From Candida dubliniensis CD36 (taxonomy: Eukaryota; Ascomycota; Pichiomycetes; Serinales; Debaryomycetaceae), in assembly GCF_000026945.1 (NCBI RefSeq), contig NC_012861.1:1550001-1614000 (forward strand): a stretch of DNA of 64,000 bases, read 5' to 3'. The notes under the pieces are model-generated. The model did not search any database. It was not told where the DNA came from and saw only the letters and a program-made list of their open reading frames with translations. The position numbers and the translations under genes are program-made. Shown one piece after another: positions 1 to 9,587 of the stretch (positions within the stretch are counted from its first letter, which is position 1; every line of letters starts with the position of its first letter).

Positions 1-1
1 T

Positions 2-301
2 ACCGAGGCTGTGACTATTGAGAAAAAATATTTCAGCGATGCGCTTCCAGTATCTTTATTGGGAATGAATTGTGACTTGATGTGCCAGTATGTTGAATTT
101 GTTGCTGATCGATTATTAGTGGCCTTTGGAAATAAAAAGTATTACAATGTTACTAATCCATTTGATTTTATGGAAAATATCTCATTGGCTGGTAAAACTA
201 ATTTCTTTGAAAAGAGAGTTTCTGATTACCAAAAGGCCGGTGTAATGGAAAAAGTAGACAAGCAGAACGAAGAGACTGGATTGTTTGACCAAGATTTCTA
301 A
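2..301 (+). CDS. RNR2: Ribonucleoside-diphosphate reductase small subunit, C-terminal end only (RNR2 family)
   Basis: This is the last 99 codons of a gene that starts before the window. The product is the diiron-tyrosyl radical subunit of class I ribonucleotide reductase, which makes dNTPs from ribonucleoside diphosphates. The visible part carries the family's conserved C-terminal helices ([50 protein letters not shown]). It ends in an acidic tail, GLFDQDF, with a terminal Phe; in this family that tail docks onto the large subunit. The catalytic iron ligands and the tyrosine lie outside the window, so I cannot test whether it is an active Rnr2 or an Rnr4-like partner. The preserved tail and helices favour Rnr2. 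C. albicans carries two RNR2 paralogues (RNR21 and RNR22), and I cannot tell from this fragment which one it is. Confidence 0.9.
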   Translation, partial: TEAVTIEKKYFSDALPVSLLGMNCDLMCQYVEFVADRLLVAFGNKKYYNVTNPFDFMENISLAGKTNFFEKRVSDYQKAGVMEKVDKQNEETGLFDQDF

Positions 302-715
302 AAAAAAAAAAAACAACAACAATTGTGCTGAGTTCCTTTGGTAAATACTCATATTAATGTTATCAAACGTTTGTTTGATGGTTTTCTTATCTAGGAAATT
401 CGAGTCGGACTTTGAGAACGGGCTTTAATAGTTTTTTTTTTTTTTTGACACTTTCTTTATTGACGGGAATCAATACCCTATCATCTTTATTCGTTCTTTC
501 GGTTTATATTTCAATATAATGTCAGTTCTTTGATTTTTACTATTTTTTTTTTGACTCATCTTTAAATCTGTTACCCTATAAATATTGGTCTGTATGATCT
601 ATTTCACTTTAATGTAAAGCCCCATCAAAAAAGAGAAAAAAAAATATTTAAACCTTAAAAACCCCACAAATCAAAAACCAACCAAACCACCACACACCCT
701 ATACTAGCAGAACTT
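302..715. other. Intergenic: 3' region of RNR2-like gene and promoter of SSU1-like gene
   Basis: No gene is seen. An A-run follows the RNR stop codon directly. A good TATA box (TATAAATA, 577-584) lies about 130 bases before the next ATG. The A/C-rich, T-poor stretch at about 640-712 looks like a yeast 5' leader. Confidence 0.6.
577..584 (+). promoter_or_regulatory. TATA box of the SSU1-like gene
   Basis: TATAAATA lies about 132 bases upstream of the ATG at 716, in otherwise AT-rich but not TATA-like sequence. This is a good consensus position for a yeast promoter. It is a motif match only. Confidence 0.5.
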
Positions 716-1915
716 ATGATACCAAATATAGGAAGAAGGGTGTTTCTGTTCTTAAAAGTTGAACTTATTGAAAAGTTCCATCCCGTTTTCTTTGTTTCAT
801 TTTTAGGAACAGGTATCACAGGAAACATTCTTTATGGGTTTCCTTATCCAGCACAATGGTTAGAAGTCCTTGGTATAATTTTATTTTGTCTAACAGTGTC
901 ATTATTTGTACTAGTGACAATCCTCTTGATTGTTTCTTGGATTTACTATCCGCTGAGGATATACCGATATCACATAGATCCAACATTATCTATATATTTT
1001 GCAGTATACTCTATGGGATATAACACAATTATAAATGGGATACACTTGATCACCCATGGAAAATACCCTATTTTTTTGTGGACACTCTGGTGGATTGGAG
1101 TTGCAATTGCTTTGTATAATGCCATCTTTATTTTTTTCATATCATTTTTATCAAAACTAAATAAGCATAATCTCGATGCAATCAGTGGGGTAGCTTTGAT
1201 GCCTGTTGTGTGTCCAAGTGTAGTTTCATCTTCGGGTCACTTGATAGCTGTGAATTTACCCAACTCTAATTTGAAGAAAATTACAGAGATTACATGTTTA
1301 ATGTTGTTGTTTGTTTCGTTGGTTTGCTTCCACGGAGTGGGGGGCTTGTATATGGCCAGACTAATTCTTAGGAAAATACCGCCAACAGACCATATATTTT
1401 CACAATTTCTACCTGTTGGTTTCACGGGCCAGTGTAGTTACAGTATAATGTTATTTGGTGCTAATATGCTTGCTTTCATTCCAGATAAAACACTAGGGCT
1501 GATGTTTTTCGTATCATCAGCACTTCTTTCGGGTTGTTTACTAGCAGGTGGCTATGTATACTTATTCCTTGCTATTGCATCTGTCTTGTCAAAAATAAGA
1601 CCATTTGCCAAACATCCAAATCCAAAACATACTAGCAGCAAATTAGGGTTGATTACATGGAATAGAGGGTTTTGGGTAATGACATTCCCAATAGGTACAA
1701 TGTCATTAGCTAATTTTGAGATTTCAAAAGGGCTAGATGGTCAATACAAATTGGGGTTTTTTAAAGTAATGAGCGCCATTTTTGGGGTTTGTTTATTTAT
1801 GATCTGTCTAGCGAATCTTGTTGGATTGTCCTGGTGTATAGTGCAAAAGATCAAACAAGAATATCTGCAGCACAAAGTTGATACATCAATTATAGAAGTC
1901 GAGAGTAAAGTATAA
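716..1915 (+). CDS. SSU1-family sulfite efflux pump paralogue (TDT family membrane transporter)
   Basis: This 399-residue polytopic membrane protein has about ten hydrophobic segments. It matches the tellurite-resistance/dicarboxylate (TDT) family that includes yeast Ssu1, the plasma membrane sulfite exporter. Family hallmarks visible are FHPVFFVSFLGTGITGNILYGFPYP near residues 20-45, a central MPVVCPSVVSSSGHL and a later FLPVGFTGQCSYSIMLFGAN. The length is somewhat below the roughly 450 residues of Ssu1. C. albicans has a main sulfite pump gene, SSU1, elsewhere; from memory of gene locations I infer this copy is a divergent paralogue. Sulfite specificity is therefore not assured, and transport of another small organic or sulfur anion is possible. 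The start ATG is preceded by a TATA box and a typical A/C-rich leader. The hydrophilic C-terminal tail is short. Confidence 0.8.
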   Translation: MIPNIGRRVFLFLKVELIEKFHPVFFVSFLGTGITGNILYGFPYPAQWLEVLGIILFCLTVSLFVLVTILLIVSWIYYPLRIYRYHIDPTLSIYFAVYSMGYNTIINGIHLITHGKYPIFLWTLWWIGVAIALYNAIFIFFISFLSKLNKHNLDAISGVALMPVVCPSVVSSSGHLIAVNLPNSNLKKITEITCLMLLFVSLVCFHGVGGLYMARLILRKIPPTDHIFSQFLPVGFTGQCSYSIMLFGANMLAFIPDKTLGLMFFVSSALLSGCLLAGGYVYLFLAIASVLSKIRPFAKHPNPKHTSSKLGLITWNRGFWVMTFPIGTMSLANFEISKGLDGQYKLGFFKVMSAIFGVCLFMICLANLVGLSWCIVQKIKQEYLQHKVDTSIIEVESKV

Positions 1916-2200
1916 GTATTCATTCTTGGTTATTTAAATAGAGGAGTATAGCATGTTTAGGTGAGGATCATAGAAGAATCATTGTAACACTTCTTGTCAC
2001 AGAACCTTGGAGGATAGGGAAATATACATATTTGTCAATGTACACGACGAATATAATTTTGTTTGACACCACCACCGAATTTCCATTTTTTCCAACATTG
2101 TCGCACCGAAATTCTCAGAAATGTTCACTGATAAAGCTAACTACACCCATCCTCTTAATCTTTACTACTTAACAGTGCAATCCCCCAAGTATTATCCATA

Positions 2201-2542
2201 ATGTCATCTGGTATCCAATCATTGTTGAAAACCGAAAAAGAAGCTGCAGAAATCGTGAATGAGGCTAGAAAATACAGAACTACACGTTTGAAGTCTGCAA
2301 AACAAGATGCTCAAGCTGAGATTGACAACTACAAAAAGCAAAAGGAAGAAGAGTTAAAAAATTTTGAAAAAGAACACGAAGGGTTAAATGAAAAGATAGA
2401 TAAAGAAGCTGATGCTGAAGTTCAAAAGGAATTGACCAGCATCAAATCCACTTTTGAAAAGAAAAAGAGTGCCGTTGTTAAATTGTTAGTTGATGCTACT
2501 GTCAAACCAACACCAACCTTACACATAAATGCATCTCAATAA
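2201..2542 (+). CDS. VMA10: V-type proton ATPase subunit G (peripheral stalk)
   Basis: The 113-residue protein is an almost entirely helical, charged polypeptide that matches the Vma10/subunit G family along its whole length. The N-terminal GIQSLLKTEKEAAEIVNEARKYR is the family signature, with the regular Ala and charged spacing that packs against subunit E in the V1 peripheral stalk. The C-terminal end (DATVKPTPTLHINASQ) also fits the family. The complex acidifies the vacuole and Golgi. The length equals that of S. cerevisiae Vma10 (114). The S. cerevisiae gene has an intron near the start, whereas here the coding sequence is uninterrupted from the ATG. Upstream lies about 285 bases shared with the SSU1-like 3' end, and downstream the gene converges on MSC7. 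Confidence 0.95.
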   Translation: MSSGIQSLLKTEKEAAEIVNEARKYRTTRLKSAKQDAQAEIDNYKKQKEEELKNFEKEHEGLNEKIDKEADAEVQKELTSIKSTFEKKKSAVVKLLVDATVKPTPTLHINASQ

Positions 2543-2886
2543 GTGTCATGGGAGCAAGACAATCGCCAAGAATTACAACAAAAGGTATTTAAATGATTGC
2601 CATTATAGTTGTGTTTAGAAAAAAAAAAAAAAAAATAATTGTTAGTACTTCATAGTCATAATTCAATTTGATTGATTTGTATTTTATTTTTTTATTTTTT
2701 CTTAAAACCTAATATTCAACTATATACTGAGGAAAAGTCGACAAGGCATGAGACAGTGTTATCTCTGGTCAACTAAAAGTATTACAACAAAAATTCAAAT
2801 AATGCTAAATTTATGCATATCGCGGACATGTTTATTGGGAATGTCTTTCCGTTAATTAGGTTGTCAATAAGAATGAATGAAAGATT
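2543..2886. other. Intergenic between convergent VMA10 and MSC7
   Basis: No gene is seen. It is AT-rich with A-runs (about 2619-2636) and T-runs that fit polyadenylation signals for both flanking genes. Confidence 0.5.
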
Positions 2887-4731
2887 CTAAGAGCCGCCTG
2901 TAGCCAAATTCTTCAAAGCTTTGATTTTATTCCATAATCTTCCATCATAACCAGCTATATTCAAGCTTCTAACGAAATTCCATGCTTTTTTGTCATTCTC
3001 TATTGGGTAGTCTATTGGGGGAGGGATGCTTGTGGCAACTCTAAACAATCTTAATAAAGGTTTGTCCATTACCACAGATTTGGCATTACATAAGCCGGTA
3101 AGACCTTCTTCTCCACCAAATTTTCCATAACCAGACTGCTTGATACCACCAAATGGCAACTGTGCAACGTAAAAAGTTGCAAAATCGTTGATGGCAACAT
3201 TGCCACTTTGCAATTGATCTGCTATTTGGTTGACCTGGTTAAAATTGCTACCAAAAATAGAGTTTCCGAGCCCAAACTCGGTTCCGTTGGCAATGTTCAC
3301 TGCATCCTCAACGTCATTGGCCTTAATCATTGTCAACACCGGGCCAAAAACTTCCTCTTGGAAAATCTTCATTGTAGGATCAACATCAACCAATAATGTT
3401 GGCTCAAAATAGTGGCCCTGTGGATAATTTGGATGTTGATATTGCTTACCGCCATGAATTAATCTAGCACCTTTGCTAACGGCATCTTCAATTAGACCTT
3501 CTAATTGACTAAATCTATTGTCGGATATCATGGCACCCATGTCTATTTCATCCAATTGGTCAATATCAGAACCAAGTCTAAATGACTTGATTCTCTCAGT
3601 GAAAATTTCCACCAACTGCTCGTACACTTTTGGTAAACAAATAACTCTTTCTACACCAATACAGTTTTGGCCAGCACTTTGGAAAGTTCCTCTCAAAATC
3701 ACTGACGACAAAGACTTCACATCCTTAACATCATCTAAAACAATCAATGAATCTTTACCACCCAATTCTACAACACATGGCGTCAACTGTTTCGCAGCCT
3801 GACTTACCACGTGATGGGCCACATTCTTGGATCCAATGAAAGTGATATGTGACAACCCTGGGTGTGAAACAAAGTATTCGGCATCATTGGGGAAACAACA
3901 ACATAATTGTACCAAGTTTTCATCAATGTCCAATTCTTTTAAACACGTCCTAACAAATTTAATAAACCACTGTGACGACCACACAACATTTTCTGAGCAC
4001 TTTACAATAATAGCGTTACCAGTGAATAAAGATGCAATCACTGGGCCCATTAAGTTATGGAAGGGGTAGTTCCACGACACGATTGAAGTTACAACACCCA
4101 TTGGTTCGTATCTCACTTCGGCATTTTTCATCATTCCAATCAAAAAATTGGCAGGACCTGGTCTTTGGGATGGTCGCAATACCTTCTCACCATGCAGAAT
4201 TATCCAGTTTAATTTTTCTAAGGTTACCATAATTTCACCCATTGATGCGTCTAGTTTCGTTTTACCCGAGTCTCGACAAGCTACACGAGCTATATTCTCT
4301 TGGTTTTCCAAAATAAAACTAGCCATTGTCCTCAACAATTTTCTTCGTAAATTGAAAGAAGAGGCTGCCCATTTTCTTTGAGCTTTTGATGCACTGTTTA
4401 TCATTTCATCCATGTCTTCTCGTGTTGTACAATTGAATACTCCCAAATATTGGCCTGTAGCAGGACAATAGCTTTGAATTTTGTCTGGTTCATTAGGAAT
4501 ACTGGTCAGCGGAGGATATAATCTTTTACCTTTCCAGTGTGGTCTAGCTTCCTCTGGTATAGGTAAGGTGATTTTTACTGGTGCTTCTATTTTGTTGTAG
4601 TTGTTAGGCTGAGCAGTGATGTACTTATTGTAAACGTAATATAATACTGGAAGAATGACTCCAATGAAAAATGTAGTAGATATCTGATATTGCCATTGCC
4701 ATTGTCGAAACTCAAGATCAATTGCTATCAT
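2887..4731 (-). CDS. MSC7: Membrane-anchored aldehyde dehydrogenase family protein
   Basis: The product is 614 residues and belongs to the NAD(P)-dependent aldehyde dehydrogenase superfamily. The best fit is fungal Msc7, which is longer than cytosolic ALDHs because of an N-terminal membrane anchor. A hydrophobic segment (residues about 17-33, TTFFIGVILPVLYYVYN) is visible, followed by the ALDH fold. The catalytic residues are intact: the general base Glu322 in VELGGKDS and the nucleophile Cys357 in GQNCIGVERV. EEVFGPVLTM and PFGGIKQSGYGKFGGEEG are the late family motifs. In S. cerevisiae the protein is ER-associated and of unclear substrate; its name comes from a meiotic sister-chromatid recombination screen, so the biological role is not fixed by homology. 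It is transcribed leftward, convergent with VMA10. Confidence 0.9.
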   Translation of the reverse strand: MIAIDLEFRQWQWQYQISTTFFIGVILPVLYYVYNKYITAQPNNYNKIEAPVKITLPIPEEARPHWKGKRLYPPLTSIPNEPDKIQSYCPATGQYLGVFNCTTREDMDEMINSASKAQRKWAASSFNLRRKLLRTMASFILENQENIARVACRDSGKTKLDASMGEIMVTLEKLNWIILHGEKVLRPSQRPGPANFLIGMMKNAEVRYEPMGVVTSIVSWNYPFHNLMGPVIASLFTGNAIIVKCSENVVWSSQWFIKFVRTCLKELDIDENLVQLCCCFPNDAEYFVSHPGLSHITFIGSKNVAHHVVSQAAKQLTPCVVELGGKDSLIVLDDVKDVKSLSSVILRGTFQSAGQNCIGVERVICLPKVYEQLVEIFTERIKSFRLGSDIDQLDEIDMGAMISDNRFSQLEGLIEDAVSKGARLIHGGKQYQHPNYPQGHYFEPTLLVDVDPTMKIFQEEVFGPVLTMIKANDVEDAVNIANGTEFGLGNSIFGSNFNQVNQIADQLQSGNVAINDFATFYVAQLPFGGIKQSGYGKFGGEEGLTGLCNAKSVVMDKPLLRLFRVATSIPPPIDYPIENDKKAWNFVRSLNIAGYDGRLWNKIKALKNLATGGS

Positions 4732-5210
4732 GACTGCAAAAAAAAACCCAAGCTGAAAATGTTTACTTTTTAGGTTTAGTTAGCCCGTTTTCTTTCAATA
4801 TACAGCTTTGTAATGAAAATAATAACTATATAAATATTATAAAGTTTCCGGATTATCTAATTTTTTTTTTCTTTTTCTTTCTTCTCTGTCACCTTTGCGT
4901 TTGGTGATCGTTAATATTTTTTTTTTTTTTTTCTCACATTTTTTAGCATTGTTATTAAGAAGTATATACGATCGGAAAACTGTTCTGTTGATATTTGCGT
5001 ACTATAAAACAAAGTTTCATTTAATGTCGTTTTCAGGGACTCTTAGGTTCTGGGACTATGCTACAAACTTTGAGTTTTGTTTATTTCTATTCTATTAAGG
5101 TATACTAGTGTTATATTTGTTTTCACGTTATTTTTTGGTAGTATCAAGTGCTTGCTCTGGCTTGCTCTCCCTGCTCTCCTCAACGCAACAATTTAACGCA
5201 TACATGCAAC
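4732..5210. other. Intergenic: MSC7 promoter and RQC1 3' region
   Basis: No convincing gene. T-rich tracts at about 4861-4880 and 4918-4932 are probably promoter-associated. A 67-codon frame at 4895-5098 is low-complexity and starts on poly-Phe, so I do not count it. Confidence 0.5.
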
Positions 5211-7388
5211 TTAGTCTTGTTGGTTCTCGGCCTCTTCCACGTTCTGTAATTCAAGCCCTCTGACTATTTCGTCAAAATTCCCTTCTTCAGCTGTTCGGCT
5301 CTGAATAATAGTTCCTAACAAGTTTTGATCGACATAGTCTAGTAAATGATCAACAATATTCTCATCTTTTTTCAGTAACCCCATTAGCACAGGTTGCTCC
5401 TCATCTTGCTTTGGGGGTAATATATCGTACTCGAATATATCATTTCTGGACCAAAGCTGTTGTGGCAACTTTGCCATAATTTTGTTTTCACTAGACAAAA
5501 TAGCAAATCTAAGTAAATTAAATGGCGCATTATTTGATTCCTTTTTATTATCTTTGAACCCCAAAGTGCCTAAAATTGAAGAAAAAACACCATTCTTTGT
5601 GTTTTGCAATTTCCAATCTGAGAATAAATTTTGTAATTCATCATGCAAAAATTGTCTATGGGACTGATCATTCCACATAATCGCACACCTGACCAAATAA
5701 GTTTCCGTAGCAATTTCAACCTCAGTATCTATTTTGAAGGAGGCTTCACTGATTGATGAATCATTAGATAAACCTATTTGCTGATAGAGTTTGTATGCCG
5801 TGTATGGATGAGCTTCAAAAGCTTTTCTTAATGCCACTCTGGCTTTTTCCACTTGATTTAGTTTTAAATAAGCTAGCACAGTAGAAAAGGCAATACCTGG
5901 TGTATACCATCTGGCATAAGTAGTCACCAAAGGTGATTCGGCAAATCGGACCATGTATTTCCACTCTTCACTCATTAAAGCATAAAAATCAATAAAATAT
6001 CTCACACCCAAGGGATCTTCTGCCGGACTTAAACTCAACAAAAGCTTGCAGTACGCTAAGGCAGTGTAGAATGTGGATCTTTCACCAAGCGCAGTAATGT
6101 ACCTAAACAAACACAAATAAAATTGACGATTCATAAACCGCTCATACGGCAATCTTGCCAACCCATTTGACGCTTGGTATAACAATTCGTGAAATCCTTT
6201 ATGGAGTGAACGATCAAATGCAAAAAGTGCTCTCTCAACCAATGCATTACTTGTAGATTTATTATCTCCTTGTCTTAGCAACACCATAGCAACTTGTAAT
6301 AGAGTTTCCACATGGTATGGGTATTGTTGCAATTGCTGCATTAATGACTCGGGATCTGGAGACATTACCACGCTAGCATAAAATCGAGTGTTTGCAACAC
6401 GTTCTTTGATATTGTTGATTTTAGAGAATTGAAAATACTTCACACCCAAATCCACCTCTTTATTTACTTTTAATTGAAGCTCCTCTAAACTGGCCGTGTC
6501 TTCTTTATAATCCAAAAACTTAACATAGTCGTCTGGTTTAATCTCTTCCATGTTTAAGGGCTTCAAAGTTGTTGGTAGCCAGTCATCTCTAATCTTGGAG
6601 AATAGCAACTTTCTTGTTGTGCCTGGAATACCGCGACGATCTTTCCCACCCCAGCCACGAGTTAATTTAGCCAATCTTTTGAATTGTTGCAACATTTCTG
6701 GAGATATACCCATGGATGTCGTTGAGTTGGCATCTTCAATTGTATTCATAGATAAATTTCCAAATAAATTCTTATACTCATTATCTTGATCCAAAGTACC
6801 CACTGATTTAATTGACAAAAAAGATAAAGATTGTTTCAAACGATTTGTAGTAAATGCTTTAAAATTAGAGTCGTAGTCAGGATTAGGTGTGGTTATTTCG
6901 TCTAATTCTTCCTCAAAATCATACACGCTTACTGAGGTTGTTTGGTTCGTAACTGGCAGTGTCGTTGCTTGATTGTCTTTTATTCTCATCTGTTCTAATA
7001 TCTTATCAAACTCTTCGTCACCATATTCGTCGACTATCTTATTTTGCTGATTCTTTTTATTCGTTGTTGTCTTCTTCTGTTGTTGCTTCTTTTTGTTATT
7101 CTTATTTTTTTGCTTCTTCGAAGATTTAGTATGTTGTCCTGATGTTGAATGGGTATTCCCTGTAGGCTCATCCCCTTTATTATCACTTTCAGAATTTATA
7201 TCAGGATCTTCCTCGTCCTCGGTTTCATTGTCATCGTTTAATAATGCAAATGCATTCACTTTTGGTTTAGAAATTAGACCATCTTCAAAATCCGAATCGT
7301 CTTTGCCATTTCTTTCTGGTTCTGGAGATAGAGACAATTCATTTTCCAATTTTCGTCTTTCCAATCTTCTTAATGCTCTAGAACTCAT
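5211..7388 (-). CDS. RQC1: Ribosome quality control complex subunit 1 (TCF25 family)
   Basis: The 725-residue product matches Rqc1/TCF25. That factor joins Ltn1, Rqc2 and Cdc48 on 60S subunits carrying stalled nascent chains and promotes their ubiquitin-dependent extraction. The frame is open further upstream through a TTG, but the ATG at 7386-7388 gives MSSRALRRLERRKLE, the start expected for the family. The N-terminal 150 residues are acidic and Lys/Gln-rich (a KKKQQQKKTTTNKKNQQNK-type basic patch), which is typical. The conserved TCF25 region spans about residues 240-630, with FSKIRDDWLPTTLKPL and the helical repeat section DPLGVRYFIDFYALMSEEWKYM. The C-terminus ends in an acidic tail. It is divergent from the DH-PH gene across about 320 bases with a T25 tract. 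A second ribosome-stalling factor, CUE3, lies 48 kb away. Confidence 0.9.
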   Translation of the reverse strand: MSSRALRRLERRKLENELSLSPEPERNGKDDSDFEDGLISKPKVNAFALLNDDNETEDEEDPDINSESDNKGDEPTGNTHSTSGQHTKSSKKQKNKNNKKKQQQKKTTTNKKNQQNKIVDEYGDEEFDKILEQMRIKDNQATTLPVTNQTTSVSVYDFEEELDEITTPNPDYDSNFKAFTTNRLKQSLSFLSIKSVGTLDQDNEYKNLFGNLSMNTIEDANSTTSMGISPEMLQQFKRLAKLTRGWGGKDRRGIPGTTRKLLFSKIRDDWLPTTLKPLNMEEIKPDDYVKFLDYKEDTASLEELQLKVNKEVDLGVKYFQFSKINNIKERVANTRFYASVVMSPDPESLMQQLQQYPYHVETLLQVAMVLLRQGDNKSTSNALVERALFAFDRSLHKGFHELLYQASNGLARLPYERFMNRQFYLCLFRYITALGERSTFYTALAYCKLLLSLSPAEDPLGVRYFIDFYALMSEEWKYMVRFAESPLVTTYARWYTPGIAFSTVLAYLKLNQVEKARVALRKAFEAHPYTAYKLYQQIGLSNDSSISEASFKIDTEVEIATETYLVRCAIMWNDQSHRQFLHDELQNLFSDWKLQNTKNGVFSSILGTLGFKDNKKESNNAPFNLLRFAILSSENKIMAKLPQQLWSRNDIFEYDILPPKQDEEQPVLMGLLKKDENIVDHLLDYVDQNLLGTIIQSRTAEEGNFDEIVRGLELQNVEEAENQQD

Positions 7389-7474
7389 TGCTGTCAAACA
7401 CTAAAGCAATAAAACGAAATTTCCCGATTTTTTTTATTATTGTCGATATGTGAAGAAATTAATACATAAGCATA

Positions 7475-7506
<32 letters not shown>

Positions 7507-7706
7507 TTAGCGAGCATCTTTGAAAGTTGCCTAAGTTGATGTGTGCACTTTTTTTCTTTTTTTTTTTCTCTTTTCATTTTCCAATTTTTTTTGAAAACAT
7601 TTTTGGTTGCAAATTTTTATTCAATTTAGAAACTACACAAACTAGCCATATATAATTGTGACAACAAACTTATAGCAACTACCAAGGGGTCCTAAATATA
7701 GTTTAC
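7389..7706. other. Divergent promoter region between RQC1 and the DH-PH gene, with a T25 tract
   Basis: A pure run of 25 T (7475-7499) and further T-rich stretches to about 7600 make a classical nucleosome-excluding poly(dA:dT) promoter shared by two divergent genes. No gene is seen. Confidence 0.6.
7475..7499. repeat. Poly(T)25 tract
   Basis: Twenty-five consecutive T lie in the RQC1/DH-PH divergent promoter. This is one of the two longest mononucleotide runs in the window. Confidence 0.95.
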
Positions 7707-9479
7707 ATGGTGTACAATACTATTAGCCAACCATACCTTCAACAGGGACAAGACATCTATAATTCCTGTAATCAGCTGTCTGTGTCCGATGTGACAACTG
7801 TCAGAGATTCAACCAGTCCTAATTTCAAAACCCTACCGCCAATAAATTTAAAAGACAGCACTACACATATTCCCGTGAAAATCAATTTCCTGTCAAATAC
7901 AATTTCTCCACATATTCCAGACTCGCAAATTACAAATACACCGACAACAATAACTGATGTAGTATCTCCGCAACCGTACTGTTCGTATTCACCACAAGAT
8001 CAGACTAGAATTGCCATACAGAAAAATCTAAAGCTAGCAATGGAAGAAATCAAAAGAACTGAATCACAATACCTATCTAACTTGAAAACTTTGAAACGAG
8101 ATTATTTTGAGAAATTAATAGAAGACATAAATTTGGAAGTGCCGGTTCCAATAAAAATTGTGTACAATATTCTAGCTGAATTAATACAGTATCACGACAA
8201 AATGACAAAACTATTTGAAAGAGTAGATGATATAAACATTTTAAAACAATGCGAGGATTATTGCTCAATAATAGCTGAAAACGGGATCAATCTTTTTTGG
8301 TATAAGTGGTATTGCTCGCAGCACCAGATAATACAAGAACTGTATCACGAATTTTCTCAACAAAGTGACGGGTTGAAATCACAGTCGAATTGGAGGCAAT
8401 TTGTTTTCAGAACTTGGTTTACTGGCTGGCAAAAGTTTTTTGAAAGCCAGCAAGGTGTCGGGTTAAAAAAGGACTTTTCATTGATGTCTCTACTACAGCG
8501 ACCAATTGATAGAATAACAAAATACCGACTATTTGTTGAGACTATTTGTAAAAACTGTACTAAATTAGGTCATGAAACCACTAATATTCAAATCAATTTT
8601 GCAAGAATCTGCAACCAATTAAATCAAATCAATCGAAACACAGAAGATAGAGGCATACACAAAGACTTATTCGAATTGATAGACTTCAACACAATAACCT
8701 ACCATGAGATGCAAATTGATTTCCAGTTTTTTGGAATCCCGTATCTATTTGGAACTTGTTGGGCAGTTTATGTTGAAAATAAAGTCCCCAAAGGTCATAA
8801 TCTACCGATTCTATTGTTCAAAAGTCATTTGATTTTGATTGAGTACTGTGGTTACTCTAAACGAAGAAAATTTGAACCCAAATTTGTCATTCCTGTGATC
8901 AAGTGTCATTTAGATTTGGAATCAACAACTTCTTCCTACGGACTACATACAACTTACCCACATTGCCTTAAACTTCTGTTTGAGATAGGTCTTTGCAACT
9001 ACGAACTACTACTTTGCTGGCTCACCAAAAGTGATTACGACATTTGGTGTGAGGAATTAACGGTAATAGTTTGTTTTGTAAATGGAAGTCATGTATTGCC
9101 AAAACCGACAACAACTGAAACAACCCAATATTTGTATAAATTACCCACTAGCTTGTCTCCCTATGATATAAACACAAATTTTGATTCATTCACGATTTTA
9201 CAAGGTAATTGCTACTTTAAACAATGCTTACTAATAAAAATTGTTATCGACAAAGTTCTAACGAAATTGTTGCATATAGAGAACACAGACACCACCCACA
9301 ACTTGAGAACAACCAATTATGAAGACAAGGAATATAAAATCATTTTCGAAAATAAACCTTTAGTCACAAACGAAAGGTTTTTCAGAGCATCGATAAGCAA
9401 AGGCTTGCGCATATATTCGATTCAGGAATCAGAGGATAAATTTAAAGACTTTTTCCACAATTGGCAAATAAAAACTTAA
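7707..9479 (+). CDS. DH-PH domain protein, putative Rho-type GTPase exchange factor
   Basis: The 590-residue protein has a low-complexity N-terminus (residues 1-105), then a Dbl-homology domain (about 110-315). The DH helices are recognisable: IKRTESQYLSNLKTLKRDYFEKL as the first conserved helix and LMSLLQRPIDRITKYRLFVETI as the conserved third region, close to the usual QRP..RI.RY pattern. Residues about 330-460 (YLFGTCWAVYVENK.., PILLFKSHLILIEY, LLCWLTKSDYDIWCEEL) read as a divergent PH domain. Such proteins catalyse GDP/GTP exchange on Rho or Cdc42 GTPases at the cortex. It is too short for Rom2, Tus1 or Bud3 and lacks the CH and PB1 ends of Cdc24. Size and layout resemble the mating fusion protein Fus2, but I cannot show orthology. 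RHO2 lies 30 kb away; I infer no special link. Confidence 0.75.
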   Translation: MVYNTISQPYLQQGQDIYNSCNQLSVSDVTTVRDSTSPNFKTLPPINLKDSTTHIPVKINFLSNTISPHIPDSQITNTPTTITDVVSPQPYCSYSPQDQTRIAIQKNLKLAMEEIKRTESQYLSNLKTLKRDYFEKLIEDINLEVPVPIKIVYNILAELIQYHDKMTKLFERVDDINILKQCEDYCSIIAENGINLFWYKWYCSQHQIIQELYHEFSQQSDGLKSQSNWRQFVFRTWFTGWQKFFESQQGVGLKKDFSLMSLLQRPIDRITKYRLFVETICKNCTKLGHETTNIQINFARICNQLNQINRNTEDRGIHKDLFELIDFNTITYHEMQIDFQFFGIPYLFGTCWAVYVENKVPKGHNLPILLFKSHLILIEYCGYSKRRKFEPKFVIPVIKCHLDLESTTSSYGLHTTYPHCLKLLFEIGLCNYELLLCWLTKSDYDIWCEELTVIVCFVNGSHVLPKPTTTETTQYLYKLPTSLSPYDINTNFDSFTILQGNCYFKQCLLIKIVIDKVLTKLLHIENTDTTHNLRTTNYEDKEYKIIFENKPLVTNERFFRASISKGLRIYSIQESEDKFKDFFHNWQIKT

Positions 9480-9587
9480 TAGAAATAAAGTTGAATTTTG
9501 GCACTAGTTTTTATTTATGAAAATGCAGTATATAAAAATATGAATCACCTTCCAATTAAGAAATACGACACTCAAAAATGAAACAAC

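Noticed and set aside
3808..3813. CACGTG as a regulatory E-box
   Set aside because: It lies inside the MSC7 coding sequence, far from any start.
4895..5098. 67-codon ORF between MSC7 and RQC1
   Set aside because: It starts on a GTG or poly-T stretch with poly-Phe, has no protein-like composition and lies in intergenic A/T tracts.
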